A stretch of 64,000 nt of DNA from an uncultured Bacteroidota bacterium (GCA_903904855.1 CAIVEH010000236.1:1-64000), one strand, 5' to 3'; counted from the first letter of the stretch, positions 1 to 9,776 are shown. The notes: generated by a model not told the origin, from the letters alone. Program-made: numbers and translations.

Positions 1-56
1 ACGCCGGATAAATATTCCAGGCAGTCGTCGTCTGTTTTAAACCGTTGGTGGAACAT
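1..56 (-). mobile_element. IS1595-family transposase, N-terminal fragment (continues beyond left edge)
   Basis: Reading leftwards from an ATG at 54-56, the minus strand encodes MFHQRFKTDDDCLEYLSG and is still open at base 1. This matches the start of IS1595 (ISXO2-like) transposases, where a short helix with RF-T--DCLEYL precedes a zinc ribbon and then the DDE-type domain. Only 18 residues are visible, so the family call rests on that motif alone. The element lies directly against the broken 3' end of the neighbouring restriction gene, and the stretch between about 57 and 170 should hold its terminal inverted repeat; the exact junction cannot be set because the other end of the element is outside the window. 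Confidence 0.55.
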
Positions 57-133
57 AATTGAATTCACACCTGCAAAGGTAATTCGCCTCTCCATAAGGC
101 AAAGCTACATTATTGCGATCTAAACGCCTATAC

Positions 134-1930
134 CTATAAAGTTTTATCAATCAGAACCTTTTTATCAGAAAATTTCCATTTTCTTGTCCCCCTACCTTTT
201 ATCTGCACAAAATCGGTAGGTGAGAATATGGGCCGCATAAGGCAAATATTCAACAAATCCTCACAATCATAGCCGGTGGTCATCATGCCAACCGTGGTGC
301 AGATGCGGGTTTTGGATGTTTTATATAGTGGTGAGAAATTGCCAGTACCACTTAGGTTATTGTTTGCAAAATTGATGGTGAACTGCTGGGCATCTGTAAT
401 CTTTGAAGTGACCTGCAATGCAAAATCGGAATTGTATTTGCCGGGGAATATTTTCGGGGCCAGATCATTAAATACTGCTGCAATTTTGCGTGCGTGCTCC
501 TGGCTTACACAAAAGACAATTGTTTTACCAATTTCGCCTGTTACGGGATCGAGAAATGCATTTTTGAGAAAGGTTTCGCAGAATATCTGATTCGTGTTAT
601 CGGAAAAGAATTTCTTTTCGAAATCTGAATCGCTGTAGGATTCTTCTTTGTCCTTGCCTTCTTCGTCCTGCACAATTACGGTATAACCTTTATCGGATAA
701 GAGTTGGGTTGTAATATCGGTTCTGGCATCAATAACCAAGGGGTTCACCAGAAAGCCATCTCCTACACCATCGAGCAAGGTGTATTGAAAAGTGGGCTGG
801 CCATTTTCGCATCCGAACGTGGTGTAAGTATCCAGTAACATCCGTCGCTCGAGCTCACGGGGATCTTTTTCACTCATCTTAGCAGTATCCACCATTTTCA
901 GGTAAGCCTTTGGCGTGGCTGTAAGGCCCAGTTTGAAACCAAAGAAATACTCGAAAACAGCACGGGCATTGCCGCCTATAGAACGATGGGATTCATCGGA
1001 AATAATTAGATTGAAATCGGCAGGTGAAAAAATGCGTTTGTATTTATTATTGAACAAAAGCGACTGCACGGTAGTAACTACAATTTCGTGTTTGCGCCAA
1101 TCATCTTTATTGTCTTTGAAAATGCAGCAGGACAAATCGCCTTTCAGATATTTTTTAAAGGCTTTATCGGCCTGGGTTTCAAGTTCAAGCCTGTCGACAA
1201 GGAAGAGTGTGCGTGTTGCATTACCAGAACGGTGAAACAATTTTATAACGGCAGCGGATGTAAGGGTTTTGCCTGTACCGGTTGCCATCTCAAACAGAAA
1301 GCGATTCTTGCCTTTAGCTACTTCTTCCTGAATCCGCTGCACTGCCCGTATCTGGTATTTGCGCAGAAAAGACAGGTTATTATCTTCAACAAAAGCATCA
1401 CGCGTGGTATTATCAATATACAACGGCGATTTGTCGAATTCAGGTTTCTGGGTAGTGGCTATATAGTTTTTGTCAATTATTTCATTCTTCAGTTTTTCGG
1501 GATTGGGCTTATAATCGCAATACCCAATGACTTCCTTTTGAGCTGGTAAGCGGGAAATGATTGAAGGGTTTCCGGATTTTAAATCCCACAAGTAATGCAG
1601 GTTGCCATTAGTAAGAATTATAAAACGGCAATTTTGTGCTATTGCATAGGTGCGCGCCTGTTCTTTAGCATTCAGCGGCTCGATTTCTTCTTTTTTGGCT
1701 TCAACAACTACAAACGGATAGCCCCTGCTATCGAGGAGGAGATAATCAATAAAGCCATTGGTTGTTTTTTCAAAATTTTCGCCGAAACTATCGGTAACGG
1801 TGCGGGTGATTTTTATGCCGTTTTCCAGGATGATATTGGCTTTGCCATTTTCATTATCTTCAAAACGCCAGCCTGCATCTTCGAGGAGCTTATTTATTTT
1901 AATTCGGGCTTTTGCTTCTTTGGCTGCCAT
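134..1930 (-). pseudogene. hsdR: Type I restriction enzyme R subunit, 3' end truncated
   Basis: The 598-residue product is the ATP-dependent motor and nuclease subunit of a type I restriction system. It has an N-terminal PD-(D/E)xK nuclease (D62, E77-A-K79), a superfamily 2 helicase with Walker A MATGTGKT at 215-222 and a DESH box at 312-315, and motif VI QIKGRGTR near 576-583. Family members continue for another 200-400 residues after motif VI into a C-terminal domain that contacts the methyltransferase. Here the reading frame stops 15 residues after motif VI, in sequence that leads into an IS1595-type transposase start. Insertion truncation is the simplest reading. No hsdM or hsdS is in the window; they could lie to the left. 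Restriction activity is probably lost. Confidence 0.85.
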
Positions 1931-2176
1931 GGTGTGTAAAAATATGAAAATGATTCAATTGTATGAAAATGTTTTTTAGGGTTGGGGGTGCATATTTCCC
2001 GATGGGCATAGTAGAGATGCCTTCAATGCGTCCTTTGCGACATACCAATTTATAATGATTGATTAGGCTGCTCAATAAAGAAATATAGTACAAGCGAGCG
2101 TGGCAACGGATGCATAATAATAGCAGCCAAGCCGGGAACAAAAAATATTCGATTTTGACGATAATACCGGATTTCT
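1931..2176. other. Intergenic stretch without a supported gene
   Basis: Between the hsdR start and the photolyase stop. An 80-codon frame on the minus strand crosses it and overlaps the hsdR start, but it has no recognisable domain or signal. I see no hairpin terminator or RNA gene here. Confidence 0.5.
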
Positions 2177-3478
2177 CTACCCAAGCCCCTTTTTATACAC
2201 CCTCAGGCACCGCTCCCGGGCCGCACTATGTTCCACTATGGGCAATGGATAAGTAAGCTGGTCATATTCAGGTACCCACTTTTTGATGTATTTCATTTGC
2301 GGGTCAAATTTCTGGGTTTGCAGGTAGGGGTTAAATATCCGAAAGTAAGGAGCTGCATCGCAGCCGCAACCTGCTGCCCACTGCCAGCCGCCGTTATTGG
2401 CTGCAAGGTCGTAGTCGAGGAGTTTTTCGGCAAAATAGCCTTCTCCCCACCGCCAGTCTATCAGCAGATGTTTGGTAAGAAAGCTGGCTGTGATCATGCG
2501 CACCCGGTTGTGCATATAGCCAGTCTCATTGAGCTGCCGCATACCTGCATCCACAATAGGATAGCCGGTCTGCCCGGTGCACCATTTTTCAAACTCGCCC
2601 TCATTATTCCGCCATTCTATTTGGTCGTATGCCGGCTTAAAACAGCCGGTTACCACATGCGGAAAATACCAGAGTATCATCTGGTAAAATTCGCGCCATA
2701 TCAGCTCGTTCAGCAGAGTGCCATTCAGCTCCAATGCCCTGGCTGCCAGTTGCCTGATACTTATTGTCCCGAACCGCAGGTGCACGCTCAGCATGGTAGT
2801 GCCATTCACCCCCGGGTAGTCGCGGGTTTCATCATAATGCTTGGCTATATCCTCATCAAGTATGGCTGGCGGCACATTATATGTTGCTTTGTCAAAACCA
2901 ATATCTTTCAGCGTAAGAAGCGGTGTGACCAGATCTTTAATGAGATGCTTATAATATTGTTCAACAGGATAAGCTTTGAGGTAAAAACTGTTCAGTTTTT
3001 CTTTCCATTTCCGGCTGTATGGGGTAAATACTGTGTAGGGCTCTTTATTATCTTTTACCACCTCATCCTGCTCAAAAATCACCAGGTCTTTGAACGAATG
3101 AAATGCTATGTTTTTTTCCTGCAGAAATGCCTTTATCTCTTCATCCCTTTTTAATGCATACGGCTCATAATCATTATTGGTATAAACGGCACTGATATTG
3201 AATTCCTCTGTCAGTTTCTTAAAGCAGGTTTGCGGTGTTCCATAACAGGTATATAATGAACTGCCAAGCATTTGAAGCTTATTTTGCAAGCCGCAGATGG
3301 TATCAAAAATGAAATTCACTCTTTTATCAGCCCGGTCGGTCAGGCTATCCAGAATGTTTGAATCATATATAAATATGGGCAAAACCGGCAAGCCCGATTT
3401 CAGTGCATGATACTGGCCGGCATTGTCTTCTAACCGCAGATCCCGGCGAAACCAAAATATTGTTAATGAATCTGGCAT
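2177..3478 (-). CDS. phrB: Deoxyribodipyrimidine photolyase (class I CPD type)
   Basis: Light-driven flavoenzyme that splits cyclobutane pyrimidine dimers in DNA. The 433 residues show the N-terminal Rossmann-type antenna-binding domain (start FWFRRDLRLEDN) and the C-terminal FAD-binding helical domain, with NELIWREFYQMI, the CTGQTGYPIVDAGMRQL block, NRVRMITASFLTKHLLIDWR and a terminal LAANNGGWQW, all hallmarks of the photolyase/cryptochrome family. The length is usual for bacterial class I enzymes. It stands alone, with about 200 bases to the truncated hsdR downstream. A cryptochrome-like role cannot be excluded from sequence, but the full set of repair-type motifs favours repair. Confidence 0.93.
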   Translation of the reverse strand: MPDSLTIFWFRRDLRLEDNAGQYHALKSGLPVLPIFIYDSNILDSLTDRADKRVNFIFDTICGLQNKLQMLGSSLYTCYGTPQTCFKKLTEEFNISAVYTNNDYEPYALKRDEEIKAFLQEKNIAFHSFKDLVIFEQDEVVKDNKEPYTVFTPYSRKWKEKLNSFYLKAYPVEQYYKHLIKDLVTPLLTLKDIGFDKATYNVPPAILDEDIAKHYDETRDYPGVNGTTMLSVHLRFGTISIRQLAARALELNGTLLNELIWREFYQMILWYFPHVVTGCFKPAYDQIEWRNNEGEFEKWCTGQTGYPIVDAGMRQLNETGYMHNRVRMITASFLTKHLLIDWRWGEGYFAEKLLDYDLAANNGGWQWAAGCGCDAAPYFRIFNPYLQTQKFDPQMKYIKKWVPEYDQLTYPLPIVEHSAARERCLRVYKKGLG

Positions 3479-3618
3479 AATTTTTGCCTTATAGTTAATT
3501 AATATACCGTCTTACCCGATGCAGTGTATTTATCGGGTTTGCAGATGGTGCAGCCCACTATGAAGATGATACAGAGCTAAACCCGATTTCAAAGTTTGAT
3601 CTCTTAAAAAATACAACT

Positions 3619-3723
3619 ATGAAACTATTGTTTTTATTAATGCTGCCCGAATTGTTTCTTATATCTGCACTATTTTACTGCTATGGCATGTATTGTACCT
3701 GGCAAAGGCAGCAAAGAAACTGA
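3619..3723 (+). CDS. Possible 34-residue hydrophobic peptide
   Basis: An ATG at 3619 opens a 34-codon frame ending at TGA 3721-3723. The product begins MKLLFLLMLPELF and is one hydrophobic helix with a short basic and polar tail (WQRQQRN). It could be a single-span membrane peptide. There is no homologue I recognise, and the frame is short enough to be chance. It is the only plausible frame in the gap between photolyase and the guanylyltransferase. Confidence 0.25.
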   Translation: MKLLFLLMLPELFLISALFYCYGMYCTWQRQQRN

Positions 3724-3795
3724 ATTTGCTGTATGGAGTATCAGGCTCCCGGAACGGTTAGCAAATAAAGTAAAAACAAATATTGAGGTGTGGTT

Positions 3796-4881
3796 TTATA
3801 AAAACTTATCGCCCTTATTTCGTTTTACCTCAGCCACATATTCTTTTATCTGCTGCTCTCGGTTGCGCTCGCAAATAAGCAGTACATCCTGTGTATCTAC
3901 AACTATGAATTTTTCAAGTCCCTGCAGCACTACCAGTTTTTCGTTGGGGGCTTTTATCATACATTCGGTTGCATCAATCACCATTACATTCGAGCCGAGT
4001 ACAGCATTCCCAAGGTAATCTTTCTCAGAGTTCTCAAAAGCAGATTCCCATGTACCCAGATCACACCAGCCGAAGTAAGACGGAATCACATATACATTCC
4101 GTGCCTTTTCCATAATACCGTAATCAATAGAAATATTGGTGCAGTGCGGATACAGCTTGGTAATCGTATCATGCTCTTCAGGAGTATTGTATACATCTTT
4201 TGCCTGCAGGAAAACCTCGTTCATCTCTGGCAGAAAATGCTCCAGTGCCGACATAATGGTTTTTACATTCCATACAAAAATTCCTGAGTTCCACAAAAAA
4301 TCGCCGCTCTTCAGGAATGTGCGCGCGAGCTCAATGGATGGCTTTTCGGTAAAGGTTTTTACTTTATAGGTTTTGTCTATTTCCTGTCCCGGGTCATACT
4401 GGATATAACCGTAACCGGTATCGGGCCTGGTGGGCTTAATACCCAGGGTAAGTAAGGATTTGTGATGAGATACAAAGTCAAGCGCCTCATGAGCGGTGCG
4501 TTCAAAAGAATGCTCGTCCATTATCAGGTGATCGGCAGGCGACATAATTATATTGGCATGAGGATTGAGCGCCATCATTTTATGAGCAAAATATGCCGCG
4601 CAGGGAGCAGTATTTTTCCTCGATGGTTCAGATATTATATTGGCATCACTAATTTCGGGTATCTGGCTCTTGAGCGTACCCATGTACTGCTCATTGGTAA
4701 TAAAGTAAATATTCTCCTTGGGGCAAATATGTTTAAAACGGTTGTAGGTCCACTGTATCAGCGACTTACCTGTTCCCAGCAGGTCGAGAAATTGTTTAGG
4801 ATAGTGGCTGCGGCTTTCAGGCCAGAACCTGCTTCCTATCCCGCCTGCCATAATGGCTACATAATTATTTTGGATGTTCAT
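3796..4881 (-). CDS. manC: Mannose-1-phosphate guanylyltransferase
   Basis: Forms GDP-mannose from mannose-1-phosphate and GTP, the precursor of GDP-fucose and mannosylated surface glycans. The 361-residue protein carries the nucleotidyltransferase signature GGIGSRFWPESR at 13-24, the PKQFLDL substrate loop, a SPADHLI block and FTEKPS, as in the single-domain ManC/GMPP enzymes; the C-terminal phosphomannose isomerase domain of long ManC proteins is absent. It lies downstream of nfu on the same strand, but a strong hairpin separates the two, so it probably has its own promoter. A Bacteroidota-like -7 sequence, TATTTTTG, is present on the minus strand at 4974-4981. Confidence 0.93.
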   Translation of the reverse strand: MNIQNNYVAIMAGGIGSRFWPESRSHYPKQFLDLLGTGKSLIQWTYNRFKHICPKENIYFITNEQYMGTLKSQIPEISDANIISEPSRKNTAPCAAYFAHKMMALNPHANIIMSPADHLIMDEHSFERTAHEALDFVSHHKSLLTLGIKPTRPDTGYGYIQYDPGQEIDKTYKVKTFTEKPSIELARTFLKSGDFLWNSGIFVWNVKTIMSALEHFLPEMNEVFLQAKDVYNTPEEHDTITKLYPHCTNISIDYGIMEKARNVYVIPSYFGWCDLGTWESAFENSEKDYLGNAVLGSNVMVIDATECMIKAPNEKLVVLQGLEKFIVVDTQDVLLICERNREQQIKEYVAEVKRNKGDKFL

Positions 4882-5001
4882 TTTTTATTAGCAAGTCGTT
4901 TTTGTAACTGCCGGCAACAATGGGCTACCAGTGTAATGCAACCAACTCCGGGGTTTAAATCTGAATAAGGCCACAAAAATAATACAATTCGGGCTATTAT
5001 T

Positions 5002-5046
5002 ATTAATCAGAACGGCGACCTTTACCTGGCCGCCGTTCTGATTAAT
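5002..5046 (-). terminator. Hairpin after nfu, perfect 16-bp stem
   Basis: The arms at 5002-5017 (ATTAATCAGAACGGCG) and 5031-5046 are exact reverse complements around a 13-base loop. It starts 10 bases past the nfu stop codon and is followed on the minus strand by A/T-rich sequence, as expected for an intrinsic terminator, although the T-run is weak. Confidence 0.7.
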
Positions 5047-5056
5047 TTATTAATAT

Positions 5057-5647
5057 CTATTCCGCCTCCGCGACAACCTCTTTTACTTCAGGTATCATTC
5101 TTTTCATCATCCCCTCAATCCCTGACTTAAGTGTGATCATTGATGACGGGCAACCGGAGCATGAACCCTGCAGCATCAGTGTAACTGTGCCGTTTTCAAA
5201 TCCACGGAAACTTATGGCGCCACCATCCATTTCTACCGCTGGTTTTACGTAGTTTTCCAATAACTCCTTTATACGCCCCACCACATCCTCATTATCAGCG
5301 CTTATTGTAAAGGTTTCTTTCTTTGCAACTATCTGATCTGCATTTATCACCACTTTTCCTTCTTCCAAGTATTCTTTCAGAAATTCCCGGATGGATGGTA
5401 TTACATCGTCCCAGTTGGTATCCTGTGTTTTGGTAAGTGTCACAAAGTTGCTGGCAATAAAAACACTCCTTATAAATGGAAATGCAAACAATTCTTTGGC
5501 CAGCGGAGATGGTGCAGCATCAGCTTCGGTAGGGAAATCAATACTTTTTCCCGGATATAACAGTTTGTTTGCTACAAACTTCATGGTTTCCGGGTTCGGT
5601 GTCATCTCAGTATATATACTCACGATAGTGTTACCTGTCTTCAACAT
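5057..5647 (-). CDS. nfu: Nfu/NifU-type iron-sulfur scaffold protein
   Basis: A carrier that delivers Fe-S clusters to target proteins. The 196 residues divide into an N-terminal Nfu_N domain (TEMTPNPETMKFVANK through about residue 95) and a C-terminal NifU-like domain containing the cluster-binding CxxC, C163-S-G-C166, in GSCSGCPSSM. This two-domain layout is the one found in mitochondrial NFU1 and its Bacteroidota relatives, rather than the A-type NfuA fusion. A -7-like TATTTTTG lies on the minus strand at 5665-5672, shortly before the ATG. The gene is monocistronic, ending in a strong hairpin. Confidence 0.92.
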   Translation of the reverse strand: MLKTGNTIVSIYTEMTPNPETMKFVANKLLYPGKSIDFPTEADAAPSPLAKELFAFPFIRSVFIASNFVTLTKTQDTNWDDVIPSIREFLKEYLEEGKVVINADQIVAKKETFTISADNEDVVGRIKELLENYVKPAVEMDGGAISFRGFENGTVTLMLQGSCSGCPSSMITLKSGIEGMMKRMIPEVKEVVAEAE

Positions 5648-5828
5648 TCTCTTAAAAATTTCAGCAAAAATACAGAAATTACAGAAGTAATGTGATTATT
5701 AATACTAATAGACCCTAAGGCTAAATCAATAATGCACCAAATACAGAAAAAAAAACTGACTTTTGTATTTTATTAATAAATTGTGGCCGGGTTTTTGTTC
5801 TATTTCAACAGAGACCAATAATTAAAAC

Positions 5829-5954
5829 ATGAAAAAGGTATCAGTTGCAGTAGTTTTAATACTTATTATCTTCACTACTTCCTGTATTGAGGTTAAACCC
5901 TCACATCATTATTACAAGCATGGCCACCACCATTACTGGCATCGGGTTTATTGA
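5829..5954 (+). CDS. Small His-rich lipoprotein
   Basis: A 41-codon frame beginning MKKVSVAVVLILIIFTTSC. This is a complete lipoprotein signal peptide with the lipobox TTSC and the acceptor Cys at residue 19. The mature part is about 23 residues and is dominated by His and Tyr (HHYYKHGHHHYWH), which suggests metal binding or simple cell-envelope decoration. Such tiny envelope lipoproteins are common in Chitinophagaceae but are often left out of annotations. No partner gene is evident. The signal and lipobox make a real gene likely in spite of the length. Confidence 0.6.
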   Translation: MKKVSVAVVLILIIFTTSCIEVKPSHHYYKHGHHHYWHRVY

Positions 5955-6200
5955 TTCGGATTGGAGAAGGGAGGTGTAATTATTTCAGTTCTTTTAAGTT
6001 TTCCCCTTAGGTTGGCAAATTATTTATTTGCAATGTGTTGTTTTGGCTGATAACATTTATTTCAAACGCCATTTTTTTACTGGCTTACCTCAAATTCTTT
6101 TTGGAGTTAAGTATCTGCTTTAAACCCAGCCAGAGAAAATATTAATACCCGAAACAATTTATCCTGCCTCAAATCAGTTACATTACATAACCGCTGGCAT
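5955..6200. other. Gene-free A/T-rich spacer
   Basis: No open frame of note and no strong terminator. It ends in the putative -7 element of the downstream barrel gene. Confidence 0.5.
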
Positions 6201-6208
6201 TAACTTTG
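6201..6208 (+). promoter_or_regulatory. Putative -7 element TAACTTTG
   Basis: An exact match to the Bacteroidota -7 consensus TAnnTTTG, 38 bases before the TTG start of the barrel gene. A clear TTTG at -33 is not seen, so this is a one-box prediction. Confidence 0.4.
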
Positions 6209-6245
6209 CTGATAGGGTTAAATAATCATCCTATTTTCAAACCAA

Positions 6246-8114
6246 TTGCATAGAATTACCATACTATATAAAACAATATCGCTTCTATTTTTCCTGCTCG
6301 TTTTCTCAGCGGTTGCCCCCTCTATTGTTTATGGGCAGAGGCTGAGCTTAGAGGATAGTATCAGCTTCAGTAAACTTCATTTCACCCACAATAAATTTGT
6401 AAATAATATTTTCCAGCAGGCAGTCAATTCAATGAAGAAATCGCCCGATGGTCAGAATGGTTATACGGGCAAAAGTGAAGACCCTTACCTGCCCTATGAG
6501 GGTAAAATCATCAGGCATATCTATATTGAGCCCATCAACTTCAACAGATCTTTCCAGGACACCAGCAAGCGCGACAACAGTTTTGCTGCCAGAGCGGGCA
6601 ACCGATTGCACAAACATTCCCGCAGATTTGTGATACGGGACAATGTTTTTATTGAGGAACACCAGCCGCTTAACGCCTATAAACTGGCCGATAATGAACG
6701 CTATATTCGTTCCAGAGCTTATATACACGATGCCCGTATTATTATCGACACTTTAGAGAATAACCCTGACTCTGTAGATATTACCATATTCACACAAGAC
6801 CTGTTCAGCATTGGCGGCGGGGGAGCGTCAAACGGGTTTAACCATGTCAATCTGAATCTGTATGATGCAAACCTTGCAGGACTGGGACAGCAGGTAGATG
6901 CCACAGGTATATATGACTACAACCGCACACCGATATGGGGATACGGCGGGTTTTACAGGAAGTATAATATTATGCATTCATTTACTGATGTTACTGTTGG
7001 GTACAGCACTATGAATATCAGCGGTTATACCCATGAAGAAGAAACAACACGGTATTTCTCGCTGGGCAGGCAACTGATCTCACCTTACAGCCGGTATGCG
7101 GGGGGACTCACACTGAGCCAGAATGAAAATTACAATAGCTATCATATTCCCGACAGTATTGCTTACCTCTATAAGTATGATTTGTATGATGTTTGGGCAG
7201 GCTACAATCTGGGCATTAAATTACTTACTGCAACCAATAACACTATCCGCGACCGCCGCTTTTTTGCCCTTCGATATTATAAACGCGATTTTCAGGAAAC
7301 TCCCTACCAGATTGGCAACAGGTTCGATCCTGTTTTCAACAGTACACAGGCGGTGCTGGGCCAGTTTACTTTTTTCAGGCAAGACTATTTCAAAACCCAA
7401 TATATATATGGGTTCGGCACCACCGAAGATCTGCCATATGGTTACAACCTGGCTGTAACAGGAGGCTGGCACAGGCAGCTGAATATGCAACGTGCTTATG
7501 GAGGTATAAGCGCGTCGGAATATGTAGCAACACACCGTGGAGACTTTATTCAGTTCTACTTGCGCAGCGGTGGTTTTCTGTTTAAAAACAAAGTTCAGGA
7601 TGGAAGTATTCTGCTGGGGGCCACTGCCTTCAGCCGTTTATTTTTTCTCAACAGCACCAAAATACGGCAATATATAAATCTTAACTTCACCTACCTTGGC
7701 AACAGGGTAACCTCTGCTCCACTGAAGGTTAACAACTTCTATGGCATACGTGGCTTCCTTTCCGATTCAGCATATGGATCCCGGCGGTTCAGCCTGCAGT
7801 TGGAAACTGAATTTTATATAAAATTTAAATTGCTGGGTTTCCAATTTGCACCTTTCCCATACTGCGACCTATCTGTAATAACTCCTGAGAATCAACCCTA
7901 TTCCAAATCAGAATTATATACCGGATTAGGCGGCGGCTTCCGTACCCGTAATGAAAACCTTACTTTCGGCACAATAGAAGTACGGGCTTTTTTCTTCCCT
8001 GTTGCACCAAACAATATGAGCGGATTCAAAGTAGTTGTCAACAGTAATATCCAGTATCGCTACTCCAGCAACTATATCACTCCTCCCGAACTGGTGCGCC
8101 TGAATGATCAGTGA
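6246..8114 (+). CDS. Outer-membrane beta-barrel protein with POTRA-like N-terminus (surface-antigen type)
   Basis: A 622-residue exported protein with signal peptide ending near SIVYGQ. The middle section (IRHIYIEPINF, then NERYIRSRAYIHDARIIIDTL and VDITIFTQDLFSIGGGG) resembles a POTRA domain of the Omp85/TamA family, and the rest is alternating aromatic strands typical of a 16-strand barrel, ending YRYSSNYITPPELVRLNDQ. The start at TTG 6246 is the only one that keeps the whole signal peptide; no in-frame ATG exists before residue 63. It converges with the GH3 gene, with only three bases between the stops. The substrate or role is unknown. Confidence 0.7.
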   Translation: MHRITILYKTISLLFFLLVFSAVAPSIVYGQRLSLEDSISFSKLHFTHNKFVNNIFQQAVNSMKKSPDGQNGYTGKSEDPYLPYEGKIIRHIYIEPINFNRSFQDTSKRDNSFAARAGNRLHKHSRRFVIRDNVFIEEHQPLNAYKLADNERYIRSRAYIHDARIIIDTLENNPDSVDITIFTQDLFSIGGGGASNGFNHVNLNLYDANLAGLGQQVDATGIYDYNRTPIWGYGGFYRKYNIMHSFTDVTVGYSTMNISGYTHEEETTRYFSLGRQLISPYSRYAGGLTLSQNENYNSYHIPDSIAYLYKYDLYDVWAGYNLGIKLLTATNNTIRDRRFFALRYYKRDFQETPYQIGNRFDPVFNSTQAVLGQFTFFRQDYFKTQYIYGFGTTEDLPYGYNLAVTGGWHRQLNMQRAYGGISASEYVATHRGDFIQFYLRSGGFLFKNKVQDGSILLGATAFSRLFFLNSTKIRQYINLNFTYLGNRVTSAPLKVNNFYGIRGFLSDSAYGSRRFSLQLETEFYIKFKLLGFQFAPFPYCDLSVITPENQPYSKSELYTGLGGGFRTRNENLTFGTIEVRAFFFPVAPNNMSGFKVVVNSNIQYRYSSNYITPPELVRLNDQ

Positions 8115-8117
8115 TAC

Positions 8118-9614
8118 TTAAGCTATCCATTCGGCAAGTGCATCAGCTATCTTTCTGTCGTTGCTCAGCCTTGGCACTTTATTTTGTCCCCCCAGTTTGC
8201 CAATAGATTTCATGTATCCGATAAATGCACCCTTTTGCATAGATCGCACTTTCAGTGTCTGAAGTATGTGCCCGATAATAAGGTCTTCATAATAAATGTT
8301 CTTCTGCCTCAGGTGGTTATTCAGTGATGTTGCAAAGCCCTCCATATCTGCGGGTGGAGTATCAAACTCTATAAACCATTCATGATACGGCAGCCCCTCA
8401 CTAACCTGGATAGCTGGCGCTATTGTAAACTCAATTATGTGCGTATTAAATTCTGCCGAAACCTTATTCATAGCATATTCCACTTCTTCTGCTATAACAT
8501 GCTCTCCAAAGGCCGATATAAAATGTTTGGTACGCCCGGTTACTGCAATACGGTATGGATCTATGCTTACAAACTTTACAGTATCACCTATGCTATATCC
8601 CCACAAGCCTGCATTGGTACTAACCACCAGTGCATAATTTTCACCGGTCTTTACTTCTCCCAATGACAGTCTTACAGGATTTTCTTTACCTACATCTGCA
8701 ACCGGTATAAATTCAAAAAAGATACCCGAATTTGTGTTCAGCAACAACCCTTCATGCTTTGGCTTATCCTGAAAAGCGAAAAAGCCTTCCGATGCCGGAA
8801 AAGTCTCAATCATGTCTATGTGGCCGCCAATGCTATCCAGCAGTTTGGTTTTATAGGGTTCAAAGTTTACACCGCCGTGCACTATGACCTGCAGCGCAGG
8901 GAACAATTCCTTTATTTTTTTTCCATCATTGCGCTCGCTGAGCCAGTCGAAATACATTTGCATCCATGGTGGTATGCCACTGATGAGGGTCATGTTTTCG
9001 CCCATTGTTTCCTGCACTATTTTCGCCAATTTTGTTTCCCAGTCTTCAATACAATTAGTCTCATAAGAAGGGAGCTGGTTGCCACGCAGATACCTGGGCA
9101 CAAAATGATTCACAATTCCGCTCAGCCTGCCTGTTGGTATACCCCCTACTCTTTCCAATTCAGGTGAGCCCGATAAAAAAATCATCCTGCCATCAGCAAA
9201 TGAACTGTTTCCGCTCTCGGCCATATAGCACAGCAGTGCATCGCGTGCGGTATTTATATGATTGGGAATAGAGTCGCTGGTTATTGGTATATATTTTACA
9301 CCGCTGGTAGTCCCCGATGTTTTGGCAAAGTAAATAGGCTTACCTTTCCAAAGCACATTCTGGTCGCCGTTTTTTATTTTGTCTATATATGGTTTGAAAG
9401 CTTCATAATCACGCACCGGAACTGCTTTTTTGAAATCCTCATAAGTCTTTACACTTTGCAGTCCATGATCTTTACCAAATAATGTGCGGGCGCCAGTCTT
9501 AACCAGGCTTTGTAAAACGGCCAGTTGGTCTGCAACAGCCGTAGCCATACCCTTCCTAACCTTTGAGTGAATAATAGACGCATAAGGCTTGGCAAGAAAT
9601 GATTTGATCTTCAT
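8118..9614 (-). CDS. GH3-family acyl-acid amido synthetase-like protein
   Basis: A member of the GH3 auxin-responsive promoter superfamily, adenylate-forming enzymes that in plants join amino acids to acyl acids. The ATP-binding block FAKTSGTTSGVKYIPIT, the ETFPASEGFFAFQ block and the terminal GHILQTLKVR and GKLGGQNKVPRLSNDR segments are all present. I place the start at ATG 9614, giving 498 residues, because MKIKSFLAKP is the usual beginning in Bacteroidota; the frame is open upstream to 9713, but those 33 residues look non-conserved. The bacterial substrate is not known. It is convergent with the barrel gene and divergent from rplU. Confidence 0.85.
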   Translation of the reverse strand: MKIKSFLAKPYASIIHSKVRKGMATAVADQLAVLQSLVKTGARTLFGKDHGLQSVKTYEDFKKAVPVRDYEAFKPYIDKIKNGDQNVLWKGKPIYFAKTSGTTSGVKYIPITSDSIPNHINTARDALLCYMAESGNSSFADGRMIFLSGSPELERVGGIPTGRLSGIVNHFVPRYLRGNQLPSYETNCIEDWETKLAKIVQETMGENMTLISGIPPWMQMYFDWLSERNDGKKIKELFPALQVIVHGGVNFEPYKTKLLDSIGGHIDMIETFPASEGFFAFQDKPKHEGLLLNTNSGIFFEFIPVADVGKENPVRLSLGEVKTGENYALVVSTNAGLWGYSIGDTVKFVSIDPYRIAVTGRTKHFISAFGEHVIAEEVEYAMNKVSAEFNTHIIEFTIAPAIQVSEGLPYHEWFIEFDTPPADMEGFATSLNNHLRQKNIYYEDLIIGHILQTLKVRSMQKGAFIGYMKSIGKLGGQNKVPRLSNDRKIADALAEWIA

Positions 9615-9744
9615 CCGGAATTTACTTGGGGGATCAAAGTTAATGTTTATTGGTAGCGGCGTTGTATTATTTTTGCACCAGGCAGTGATCAGTTTTGGAA
9701 AAAATTTAAACAATGAAAAAAAAATTTAAACGCTAACAAATTTT

Positions 9745-9776
9745 ATTGTTTAAAATAAAAAACTGTATTATCTTTG
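9745..9776 (+). promoter_or_regulatory. Promoter of rplU-rpmA
   Basis: A near-consensus Bacteroidota promoter: ATTG at 9745-9748, 20 bases, then TATCTTTG at 9769-9776. Transcription would begin close to 9783 and give a short leader before the rplU ATG at 9798. Confidence 0.75.

Noticed and set aside
1899-2141. 80-codon minus-strand frame between hsdR and photolyase
   Set aside because: It overlaps the hsdR start, lacks a recognisable domain or signal, and no start context supports it.
2228-3154. 308-codon plus-strand frame opposite the photolyase
   Set aside because: Antisense shadow of the photolyase gene.
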